Positions 1 to 6,109 of a stretch of 9,265 bases of DNA are shown here, in pieces (the first letter of the stretch is position 1; every line of letters starts with the position of its first letter). The stretch covers positions 1 to 9,265 of the forward strand of contig CAKTFD010000087.1 in the NCBI GenBank assembly GCA_934553285.1. The letters run 5' to 3'. Origin of the DNA: an uncultured Faecalibacterium sp. (GTDB taxonomy: Bacteria; Bacillota; Clostridia; Oscillospirales; Ruminococcaceae). The translations under genes were made by a program, and so were the position numbers. Under the pieces are notes generated by a model. It did no database searches, was not told the DNA's origin, and saw nothing but the letters and a program-made list of their open reading frames with translations.

Positions 1-294
1 GGCTGTGAAGAGAAGAGTAGGCCTTCGCATTGATCCTTACCAGAGAGCCCGGGCGGTGGAAAAGGGCAGGAAACAGGGAGCTGAAAATGGTCTCGGAGCC
101 GTGTGGACGAGGCGCAGGAGCGCTAAGCCCGCAACGGGATGCGCCCGTTACAGCGTCCGGCTGTAAGCAGCATCTGCTGCCGCAGCATCGAGGCTGTGTC
201 CGTAAGGGCGCAGTGAACCAAGGTGGTACCACGGAAGTATGTTTATGCCTCCGTCCTTGCAGAGCATCGGCTCGTAAGGACGGAGGCATTTTTT
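1..294 (+). ncRNA. Methionine-specific T-box leader (tRNA-Met sensing riboswitch)
   Basis: This untranslated leader reads the charging state of tRNA-Met and lets transcription continue into metQNI when uncharged tRNA binds. Stem I appears to close by pairing GGCT (1-4) with AGCC (98-101). It carries a K-turn-like AGAGTA near 14-19, an apical GGCGGTGGAAAA-type segment near 52-64, and a specifier codon ATG at 88-90 followed by a purine. The T-box core AAGGTGGTACCACGG lies at 220-234; its bulge TGGT (224-227) has a U that would pair with discriminator A73, as expected for tRNA-Met. The antiterminator forms by AAGG (220-223) with CCTT (255-258) and ACGGA (231-235) with TCCGT (250-254), using the left arm of the terminator. 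Specificity is inferred from the specifier and the downstream methionine genes. The promoter lies outside the window. Confidence 0.95.
245..294 (+). terminator. T-box regulated intrinsic terminator
   Basis: A perfect 14-bp stem pairs 245-258 (ATGCCTCCGTCCTT) with 276-289, enclosing a 17-base loop and followed by a T run at 289-294. The left arm is also used by the T-box antiterminator, so the two structures exclude each other. This is the expected off-state when tRNA-Met is charged. Confidence 0.95.
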
Positions 295-309
295 CGTGCA
301 TCCGTTCAA

Positions 310-339
310 GGCCGCGCACGGAATGGTGCCGTGCGGGCC
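310..339 (+). other. Stem-loop in the metQ leader downstream of the T-box terminator
   Basis: CGCACGG (315-321) pairs with CCGTGCG (329-335). GGCC (310-313) extends this with GGCC (336-339) around one bulged G (314), over a 7-base loop. There is no T run after it, so it is not an intrinsic terminator. It would be present only in read-through transcripts, just ahead of the metQ ribosome binding site (GAGAGGG, 364-370). Its role is unknown; RNA stabilisation or a processing site is possible. Confidence 0.5.
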
Positions 340-378
340 GCTGTACGATATTGATAGCAAATAGAGAGGGAAAAAACT

Positions 379-1287
379 ATGATTACTCGTCGCGATTTTC
401 TGAAAGTTTCCGGTGTGGCAGCCGCAGCCGCTGCCCTGACTGCCTGCGGTGGTTCTTCTTCCACTTCTGCTTCTGCCTCCGGCAGCGCTGCATCTTCCGC
501 TGCAGCCAAGCTGGATAAGATCAAGGTGGCTGTGCCCAACGATACCACCAACGAGGCCCGCGCCCTGACCCTGCTGGAGAAGAACGGCTTCTTTAAGCTG
601 AAAGCAGATGCAGGCCTGACCGCCACCAAGAACGATATTGAGGAAAACCCCCTGAACGTCACTGTGGACGAGGTGGAGGCCGCACAGGTGCCCAACGTCC
701 TGCAGGATGAGGACTACGCCGTTATCAACTCCAACTACGCCATCTCCGCAGGCCTGGACCCCATGACCGATGCACTGGCCATGGAGGATGGCTCCTCTGC
801 CTACGTCAACATCCTGGTGTGCAAGGACGGCAACCAGGATGAGCCGAAGATCAAGGCCCTGGCCGCTGCCCTGCAGAGCCAGAAGGTGAAGGACTTCATG
901 GATGAGACCTACAAGGGCGCTGTGGTGTCCGTTGTGGAGAACCCCACCGACGGTTACGATGCATCGGTGGATTACGATGCCCTGAACGGCCAGACCGTGA
1001 GCTGCGCAGCCACCCCGGCTCCCCACTGCGAGGTGCTGGAGGTGTGCAAGGAGATCCTTGCTGCCAAGGGTATCACCCTGGATATCCAGGAGTACGATGA
1101 CTACGTGATCCCCAACCAGATCGTTGAGGATGGTCAGGTAGATACCAACTACTTCCAGCATCAGCCGTATCTGGACAATTTCAACGCCGAAAAGGGTACC
1201 CACCTGGTAACGGTTGCCGGCATTCACGTAGAGCCTATGGGCATCTACGGCGGCAAGCAGGACAGCCTGGCACCCATCGAGGGATAA
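379..1287 (+). CDS. metQ: MetQ/NlpA-family methionine-binding lipoprotein, circularly permuted
   Basis: This is the extracytoplasmic methionine receptor of the MetNI importer, lipid-anchored at the cell surface (302 residues). The signal has a twin-arginine-like TRRDFLK (residues 3-9), an alanine core and lipobox LTAC with Cys23 as the lipidated residue. A Ser/Ala linker runs to about residue 44. The family motifs are all there but in swapped order. Residues 48-186 (VAVPNDTTNEAR, VENP-like EENP, EAAQVP, VINSNYA, GLDP, YVNILV, YKGAVV) match what is normally the C-terminal half. Residues 205-302 (TPAPHCEVLE, DYVIPN, NYFQHQPYLD, HVEPMGIYG, DSL) match what is normally the N-terminal half. A linker at about 187-204 joins the old C and N termini, and the protein stops exactly where VAVPND would normally follow. 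Four mature cysteines (148, 209, 217, 223) are unusual. The start has SD GAGAGGG upstream. Family assignment is firm; ligand methionine is inferred from family and T-box. Confidence 0.93.
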   Translation: MITRRDFLKVSGVAAAAAALTACGGSSSTSASASGSAASSAAAKLDKIKVAVPNDTTNEARALTLLEKNGFFKLKADAGLTATKNDIEENPLNVTVDEVEAAQVPNVLQDEDYAVINSNYAISAGLDPMTDALAMEDGSSAYVNILVCKDGNQDEPKIKALAAALQSQKVKDFMDETYKGAVVSVVENPTDGYDASVDYDALNGQTVSCAATPAPHCEVLEVCKEILAAKGITLDIQEYDDYVIPNQIVEDGQVDTNYFQHQPYLDNFNAEKGTHLVTVAGIHVEPMGIYGGKQDSLAPIEG

Positions 1288-1306
1288 GCTAAAAGGAGCA
1301 ATTTCT

Positions 1307-2317
1307 GTGATCGAGATCAAGTACCTTTCCAAGACCTTCCAGATGAAGGACGGCGCGGTGAAAGCGCTGCAGAACATCAACCTCACCATCCCCGATGGTT
1401 CCATCTATGGCATCATCGGCATGTCCGGTGCGGGCAAATCCACGCTGGTGCGCTGCATCAACCTGTTGGAGCGCCCCACCGGCGGCAGCGTGATCATTGA
1501 TGGCGTGGCTATGGAGACCTTATCTCCGGCCTCGCTGCGCCAGCGCCGCCGGGAGATCACCATGATCTTCCAGCAGTTCAACCTGCTCATGCAGCGCACC
1601 TGCCTGAAAAATATCTGCTTCCCCATGGAGCTGGCAGGCGTAAAGAAGGCCGAGGCGGAAAAGCGCGCCATGGAGCTGCTGGAGATGGTGGGCCTGCCCG
1701 ATAAGGCAAACGCCTACCCGGCACAGCTTTCCGGCGGCCAGAAGCAGCGCATTGCCATTGCCCGTGCGCTGGCCACCAACCCCAAGGTGCTGCTGTGCGA
1801 CGAGGCTACCAGTGCGCTGGATCCCAACACCACCCACTCCATCCTGACCCTTATCAAGGATATCAACCGGAAGCTGGGCATCACGGTGGTGGTCATCACC
1901 CATCAGATGAGCGTGGTGGAGGAGATCTGCGACAGCGTGGCCATCCTGGACGGCGGTGTGGTCGTGGAACAAGGCTCGGTACAGGAGATCTTTGCAAATC
2001 CCAAAACGGCGGCCGCCAAGCGTCTGGTGGCCCCCAACGGCGGCAGCGCAGCGCGGGATCTTTCCTGCTTTGCGCCGGACGACCATGTGGTGCGCGTTAC
2101 CTTTAATGGTTCTTCCGCCGCAAAACCGCTGGTGGCAAGCCTTGCCGCCGAAAAAGGCATTCTGGTGTCGGTGCTCAGCGCCGATACCCGTGATCTGAGC
2201 GGCCAGTGCTACGGCTCCATGCTGCTCAAGCTGCCTGCCGACCTTGCCCTTGCGCAGGAGGCAGCAGCCTATATGCGTGCGCAGCCCGGTGTAACGGTTG
2301 AGGAGGTGATCGGCTGA
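1307..2317 (+). CDS. metN: Methionine ABC transporter ATP-binding protein MetN
   Basis: This cytoplasmic ATPase powers methionine import through MetI. Translation starts at a GTG (1307) preceded by AAGGAG at 1293-1298, 19 bases after the metQ stop. Nucleotide-binding motifs in order are Walker A GMSGAGKST (38-46), the Q-loop glutamine in MIFQQF (about 89), signature LSGGQ (141-145), Walker B VLLCDE (161-166), D-loop SALD (169-172) and switch His199. From about residue 255 to 336 the protein has an ACT-like NIL domain (DDHVVRVTF... YGSMLLKLP). In E. coli MetN this domain binds cytoplasmic methionine and inhibits transport, so product feedback is likely here too. Length (336) is normal for the family. 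It shares one base with metI and is certainly co-transcribed with it. Confidence 0.97.
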   Translation: MIEIKYLSKTFQMKDGAVKALQNINLTIPDGSIYGIIGMSGAGKSTLVRCINLLERPTGGSVIIDGVAMETLSPASLRQRRREITMIFQQFNLLMQRTCLKNICFPMELAGVKKAEAEKRAMELLEMVGLPDKANAYPAQLSGGQKQRIAIARALATNPKVLLCDEATSALDPNTTHSILTLIKDINRKLGITVVVITHQMSVVEEICDSVAILDGGVVVEQGSVQEIFANPKTAAAKRLVAPNGGSAARDLSCFAPDDHVVRVTFNGSSAAKPLVASLAAEKGILVSVLSADTRDLSGQCYGSMLLKLPADLALAQEAAAYMRAQPGVTVEEVIG

Positions 2318-2973
2318 TGAATATTGCGGATTATGGTTTCGCCATCTGGGAGACCTTTTACGTAACGGTGCTCTCCACCGCCTTTGCGCTGGTGCTGGGC
2401 CTGCCGCTGGGTGTGCTGCTGGTGGCCGGCGATAAGGACGGCATCCTGCCGCTGCCCGGCTGGCTGATGCACCTGATCAACATCGTTATCAACATCCTGC
2501 GCAGTGTGCCCTTCCTCATCCTGATGATCTGCGTGTTCCCGCTCACCCGCGCCATCGTGGGTACCACGGTGGGCACCAAAGCCACCATCGTTCCGCTGGT
2601 GGTAGCGGCCTTCCCCTTTGTGGCGCGTCTGGTGGAAACAAGCCTGCGCGAGCTGGACGAGGGCGTGGTGGAAGCAGCCCAGAGCATGGGTGCCACCCCC
2701 TTCCAGATCATCACCAAGGTCATGATCCCGGAGTGTCTGCCCGGCCTGATCTCCAGCATGACCACCGCCCTGACCACCATCCTGGGCTACTCCGCCATGT
2801 CCGGCGTCATCGGCGGCGGCGGTCTGGGTAAGATCGCACTGTCCTACGGGTACTACCGCTACCAGACCAATATCATGATCGTCTGCGTGGTACTGCTGGT
2901 GCTGATGGTGCAGGCGTTCCAGTCTGTGGGCACCTTCTGGGCGACCAGAAGTGATAAGCGCCTGCGGAAATAA
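2317..2973 (+). CDS. metI: Methionine ABC transporter permease MetI
   Basis: This integral membrane subunit forms the methionine channel with MetN (218 residues, usual length). Its ATG overlaps the metN stop as TGATG (2315-2319), and its ribosome binding site AGGAGGTGA (2301-2309) lies inside the end of metN, so translation is coupled. Hydrophobic segments are visible at about 15-37, 50-76, 86-104, 145-170 and 184-204. The EAA coupling loop is clear at about 119-139 (EAAQSMGATPFQ, then MIPE), the site that docks on MetN. The context MetQ-MetN-MetI leaves little doubt about the function. Confidence 0.97.
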   Translation: MNIADYGFAIWETFYVTVLSTAFALVLGLPLGVLLVAGDKDGILPLPGWLMHLINIVINILRSVPFLILMICVFPLTRAIVGTTVGTKATIVPLVVAAFPFVARLVETSLRELDEGVVEAAQSMGATPFQIITKVMIPECLPGLISSMTTALTTILGYSAMSGVIGGGGLGKIALSYGYYRYQTNIMIVCVVLLVLMVQAFQSVGTFWATRSDKRLRK

Positions 2974-2989
2974 AAACTTTGATCCATCC

Positions 2990-3026
2990 GATTCCCCGCC
3001 GGAGGTGCTGCCTCCTGCGGGGAATC
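2990..3026 (+). other. Strong intergenic stem-loop between metI and metY, no T run
   Basis: GATTCCCCGC (2990-2999) pairs perfectly with GCGGGGAATC (3017-3026). One C/T mismatch (3000/3016) separates this from an inner GGAGG/CCTCC stem with loop TGCTG (3006-3010). It is followed by GTACTTCATG rather than a run of T, so it is unlikely to stop transcription by itself. It sits in the 93-base gap before metY and might stabilise the upstream transporter mRNA or mark an RNA processing site. Confidence 0.6.
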
Positions 3027-3048
3027 GTACTTCATGACAAAAACCAGC

Positions 3049-3055
3049 AAAGGAG
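3049..3055 (+). promoter_or_regulatory. Ribosome binding site that sets the metY start
   Basis: AAAGGAG at 3049-3055 lies 11 bases before the ATG at 3067. An upstream in-frame ATG at 3034 precedes this site and has no Shine-Dalgarno of its own. The residues it would add do not look like the family N-terminus, whereas MNRDTICVQGGY does. Confidence 0.8.
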
Positions 3056-3066
3056 TATGTTGTAGT

Positions 3067-4341
3067 ATGAATCGTGATACCATCTGTGTGCAGGGCGGCT
3101 ATACCCCCGGCAACGGCGAACCCCGTCAGATCCCCATCATCCAGTCCACCACCTTTAAGTACGCCACCAGTGAGGACATGGGCAAGCTGTTTGACCTGGA
3201 AGCGGACGGCTACTTCTATTCCCGCCTGCAGAACCCCACCTGCGATATGGTGGCTAAAAAGATCTGCGAGCTGGAAGGCGGCACCGCTGCCATGCTTACC
3301 TCCAGCGGGCAGGCTGCAAACTTCTTTGCGCTGTTCAACATCTGCGAGGCAGGGGACCACATCGTGGCCTCCAGCACCATCTACGGCGGCACCTTTAATC
3401 TCATCTCGGTCACCATGGCCAAAATGGGCATCACCGCCACCTTTGTGGACCCGCTGTGCAGCGAGGAGGAGCTGGATGCTGCCTTCCGGCCCAACACCAA
3501 ACTGGTATTCGGTGAGACCATCGCAAACCCGGCCCTCACCGTGCTGGATATCGAAAAATTTGCCCACGCCGCCCACGCCCATGGTGTGCCGCTGATCGTG
3601 GATAACACCTTCCCGACCCCGGTCAACTGCCGCCCCTTTGAATGGGGTGCGGACATCGTGACCCACTCCACCACCAAGTACATGGATGGCCATGGCGCGG
3701 TGCTGGGCGGCGCCATCGTGGACAGCGGCCGGTTCGACTGGATGGCCCATGCCGAAAAATTCCCCGGTCTGTGCACCCCGGACGACAGCTACCACGGCAT
3801 CACCTATGCCGAGCGCTTTGGCCGGGAGGGGGCCTTTATCACCAAGGCGACTGCACAGCTGATGCGGGACTTCGGCTCCATGCAGTCCCCCATGAACGCC
3901 TATATGCTGAACCTCGGGCTGGAAAGCCTGCATGTCCGGATGCAGCGCCATTGCGCCAACGGCATGGCAGTGGCACAGTTTTTGGAAAACCACCCCAAGG
4001 TGGCTTACGTGAACTACTGCGGCCTGGAAAGCAGCCCCTACCACGCCCTGGCCCAAAAGTACCTGCCAAACGGCAGCTGCGGCGTGGTCAGCTTTGGTCT
4101 GGCCGGTGGCCGCGAGGCTGCCAGCACCTTTATGAAGGCGCTGAAGCTGGCCGCCATCGAGACCCATGTGGCAGATGCCCGCACCTGCTGCCTGAACCCG
4201 GCTTCCAGCACCCACCGCCAGATGAACGATGCGCAGCTGGCTGCTGCCGGTGTGCCCGCCGAGCTGGTGCGCATGAGCTGCGGCCTGGAATCCGGCGAGG
4301 ATCTTATCGCCGATATCGCACAGGCACTGGAAAAGGTCTGA
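3067..4341 (+). CDS. metY: O-acetylhomoserine sulfhydrylase (PLP enzyme, MetY type)
   Basis: This is a cytoplasmic PLP-dependent enzyme of the Cys/Met metabolism family, predicted to combine O-acetylhomoserine with sulfide to give homocysteine and acetate. Counting from 3067 the protein has 424 residues, typical of MetY. Visible motifs are YSRLQNPT (51-58, the Tyr/Arg that reach the neighbouring subunit's PLP phosphate), SSGQAA (79-84), the PLP-contacting Asp179 in VDNTF, and the Schiff-base lysine Lys204 in THSTTKYMDGHG. MetA with acetyl-CoA specificity just downstream supports O-acetylhomoserine as substrate. Cystathionine gamma-synthase or methionine gamma-lyase are related alternatives, less likely given length and context. 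It lies 93 bases after metI and is probably under the same T-box, with a stem-loop between. Confidence 0.92.
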   Translation: MNRDTICVQGGYTPGNGEPRQIPIIQSTTFKYATSEDMGKLFDLEADGYFYSRLQNPTCDMVAKKICELEGGTAAMLTSSGQAANFFALFNICEAGDHIVASSTIYGGTFNLISVTMAKMGITATFVDPLCSEEELDAAFRPNTKLVFGETIANPALTVLDIEKFAHAAHAHGVPLIVDNTFPTPVNCRPFEWGADIVTHSTTKYMDGHGAVLGGAIVDSGRFDWMAHAEKFPGLCTPDDSYHGITYAERFGREGAFITKATAQLMRDFGSMQSPMNAYMLNLGLESLHVRMQRHCANGMAVAQFLENHPKVAYVNYCGLESSPYHALAQKYLPNGSCGVVSFGLAGGREAASTFMKALKLAAIETHVADARTCCLNPASSTHRQMNDAQLAAAGVPAELVRMSCGLESGEDLIADIAQALEKV

Positions 4342-4346
4342 TATGG

Positions 4347-4375
4347 GCGGGCCGGCTATAGCAGTCTGCGTTTTT
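4347..4375 (+). terminator. Possible weak terminator after metY
   Basis: GCGGGC (4347-4352) can pair with GTCTGC (4364-4369), using two G-U pairs, with an 11-base loop, followed by a T run at 4371-4375. It begins six bases after the metY stop. The stem is short and weak, so it may be only partly effective. Confidence 0.3.
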
Positions 4376-4379
4376 ATGG

Positions 4380-4450
4380 CAATTCAACTTTTTGATGCAA
4401 CAGTGTTGAATTGTATGGCGCAATAGGCTGCTTTGGCAGCCACTGTTTTT
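4380..4450 (+). other. Structured metA leader region with competing or pseudoknotted stems
   Basis: This part of the 206-base metY-metA gap is clearly richer in A+T than the genes around it. CAATTCAAC (4380-4388) pairs perfectly with GTTGAATTG (4405-4413). GGCTGC (4426-4431) pairs with GCAGCC (4436-4441) over a TTTG loop. ACAGT in the first loop (4400-4404) can also pair with ACTGT (4442-4446), directly ahead of the T run 4446-4450. The third pairing would make a pseudoknot with the first stem. This may be a terminator, a regulatory leader of metA, or both. I do not recognise a known riboswitch class and see no convincing promoter in the gap. Confidence 0.4.
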
Positions 4451-4547
4451 AAAAATTGCGATAACAGTAAACGCATCTGCAACAAATGGATATGGCAAAG
4501 CGAACGCGGAGCCATTTTGAATCGTCTAGCAAAGGAGCGACCATTCT

Positions 4548-5483
4548 ATGCCGCTGATCATCCCCAAGACCCTGCCCGCATTCGATGCCCTGTACGAAGA
4601 AAACGTCTTTGTCATGCACCGGGAGCGGGCGCTGGCACAGCATATCCGCCCGCTGGAGATCCTGATATTGAACCTGATGCCCACCAAGATCGCCACCGAG
4701 ACCCAGATCGCCCGGCTGCTGGCAAACACCCCCTTGCAGGTGCACATGACCCTGCTGCAGACCGCCAGCCACGCCGCCACCCATGTGTCGGCAGCCCATC
4801 TGGAGGCCTTTTACAAGACCTTTGATGAGGTGCGCCATAACCGCTACGATGGCATGATCATCACCGGTGCGCCGGTAGAGACCATGGATTTTGAACAGGT
4901 GGACTACTGGGACGAGCTGTGCGAGATCATGGATTTCAGCGAGACCAACGTCTACTCCACCCTGCATGTCTGCTGGGGCGCGCAGGCCGGGCTGTACTAC
5001 CACTACGGCGTGCGCAAGCAGCTGCTGCCGCAAAAGATGTTTGGCGTGTTCGAGCACCGGGTCACCCGCCCGGCCAACCCGCTGGTGCGCGGCTTCGACG
5101 AGGTGTTCTACGCCCCCCACAGCCGCCATACCGGCATCTGCCGGGCGGATGTAGATGCCTGCAGCGCGTTGCGCATCCTGGCCGAGAGCGACAGCGCAGG
5201 CCCCTTCCTGATGAGCACCGAGAACGGGCGGCAGATCTTTGTTACCGGCCACCCGGAGTACGATAAGTACACCCTGGATGCCGAGTACAGGCGGGATGTA
5301 GCCAAGGGCCTGCCCATCCAGGTGCCCGCCAACTACTACCCGGACGACGACCCCGCAAAGCCGCCGCTGTTCCGCTGGCGTGCCCACGCCCACCTGCTGT
5401 ACGAAAACTGGCTCAACTACTATGTGTACCAGAACACCCCCTACGACTTGGGCGATATCCAGCGCGTCCGGCACGAGGAGTAA
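4548..5483 (+). CDS. metA: Homoserine O-acetyltransferase, MetA family
   Basis: This enzyme activates homoserine for methionine synthesis in the cytoplasm. It has 311 residues, and its numbering matches the MetA family without gaps at the key sites: catalytic Cys142 in HVCWGAQAG, His235 and Glu237 in GHPEYD. Residue 111, in TGAPVETMDF, is Glu. In this family Glu111 is known to go with acetyl-CoA use (as in Bacillus cereus MetA), whereas the E. coli succinyltransferase has Gly. The product is therefore predicted to be O-acetylhomoserine, the MetY substrate, although automatic annotation often says succinyltransferase. Start ATG 4548 has AAAGGAG at 4531-4537. The gene lies 206 bases after metY behind stem-loops, so it may be partly independent of the T-box operon. 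It ends at a strong terminator. Confidence 0.95.
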   Translation: MPLIIPKTLPAFDALYEENVFVMHRERALAQHIRPLEILILNLMPTKIATETQIARLLANTPLQVHMTLLQTASHAATHVSAAHLEAFYKTFDEVRHNRYDGMIITGAPVETMDFEQVDYWDELCEIMDFSETNVYSTLHVCWGAQAGLYYHYGVRKQLLPQKMFGVFEHRVTRPANPLVRGFDEVFYAPHSRHTGICRADVDACSALRILAESDSAGPFLMSTENGRQIFVTGHPEYDKYTLDAEYRRDVAKGLPIQVPANYYPDDDPAKPPLFRWRAHAHLLYENWLNYYVYQNTPYDLGDIQRVRHEE

Positions 5484-5529
5484 GATAATCAAAAAGGCGA
5501 TGCCGCGCGGCATCGCCTTTTTGGTTATC
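5484..5529. terminator. Bidirectional intrinsic terminator between metA and the flavin reductase gene
   Basis: A 21-position stem pairs 5484-5504 with 5509-5529, perfect except for one T-G wobble, with a GCGC loop. AAAAA and TTTTT flank the GC-rich core, giving a T run on both strands. It starts on the base after the metA stop, and its right arm contains the stop codon of the opposing gene. It should end both convergent units. Confidence 0.93.
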
Positions 5530-6109
5530 TTTTACGGTTGACCGGTTTCTTTTTCCGCACGCTGTAGCCAAAGGTGCCCAGCTTTTTGCCCAGGGCCAGG
5601 TACTCACCGTGGCTGTACACGATAAGGTTGGCCTTATCCAGGCAGAGCTTGCCTTTTTCGTCCAGCAGGCTCTCGTCCACATCGCAGGCCACTACCTCGG
5701 CCAAAAACAGATCGTGGCTGCCCAGCGGGATGCGCTGGGTGATGCGGCATTCCAGGTTGACCGGGCTTTCCTCCAGCACGGGGCAGCTCGTCAGTACGCT
5801 GCCGGGGGCGGCGTGCAGGCCGCAGGCGGCAAACTTGTCCACATCGCGGCCGCTCTTTACGCCGCACCAGTCGATGGCGCGCACCAGCTTTTCAGTAGGC
5901 AGATTGATGGCAAACTGCCCGCTCTCGCATAGCAGCTGGTGGCTGTACCGCTCCGGCCGCACGCTGATGGATACCATGCTGGGCTGGGTGCAGATGGTGC
6001 CGGTCCAGCCGATGGTGATGAGGTTGGGTTTATCCAGCGGTCCGCAGGATACCAGAACCGGCGGTTCCGGATTTAAAAGTGTGCTGCCTTTCCAGCTTTG
6101 TTTGCTCAT
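5525..6109 (-). CDS. Flavin reductase-like (FMN-binding split-barrel) protein
   Basis: The 194-residue protein resembles the flavin reductase-like / flavoredoxin family, which binds FMN and moves electrons from NAD(P)H or a redox partner in the cytoplasm. Support comes from the N-terminal PVLVSCG...NLITIGWTGTICTQPSMVSISVRPERYSHQLL pattern in short pieces (about residues 17-60), FAINLP (about 66-71), and the later HDLFLAEVVACDVDE strand (about 132-146). The start ATG (6109-6107) overlaps the stop of the upstream glycosyltransferase gene as ATGA, and AAAGGAAA lies about 8-10 bases before it inside that gene. The two are therefore translationally coupled. The true electron partner is not visible here, and a specific activity cannot be assigned. 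Its stop lies inside the shared terminator. Confidence 0.8.
   Translation of the reverse strand: MSKQSWKGSTLLNPEPPVLVSCGPLDKPNLITIGWTGTICTQPSMVSISVRPERYSHQLLCESGQFAINLPTEKLVRAIDWCGVKSGRDVDKFAACGLHAAPGSVLTSCPVLEESPVNLECRITQRIPLGSHDLFLAEVVACDVDESLLDEKGKLCLDKANLIVYSHGEYLALGKKLGTFGYSVRKKKPVNRKR

Noticed and set aside
30..518. A 162-codon plus-strand frame through the T-box leader
   Set aside because: It runs through the structured RNA and out of frame into metQ; Cys/Arg-rich with no start signal.
379..1287. MetQ as a truncated pseudogene or a fusion of fragments
   Set aside because: All family motifs of both halves are present once, the frame is open from signal peptide to stop, and the join falls at natural boundaries, which fits permutation better than decay.
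148..1404. A 418-codon minus-strand frame across the T-box, metQ and the start of metN
   Set aside because: It covers a T-box RNA and two genes on the other strand and has no family motifs or ribosome binding site evidence.
3034..3066. Upstream in-frame start for metY
   Set aside because: The ribosome binding site (3049-3055) lies after this ATG, and the added residues do not fit the family N-terminus.
2269..4215. A 648-codon open frame on the minus strand opposite metI and metY
   Set aside because: It is antisense to two well-conserved genes, and its product is rich in Gly, His and Gln with no recognisable domain. Long antisense frames are expected in GC-rich coding DNA.
4449..5513. A 354-codon minus-strand frame opposite metA
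   Set aside because: It crosses the shared terminator and mirrors metA; no domain is visible.
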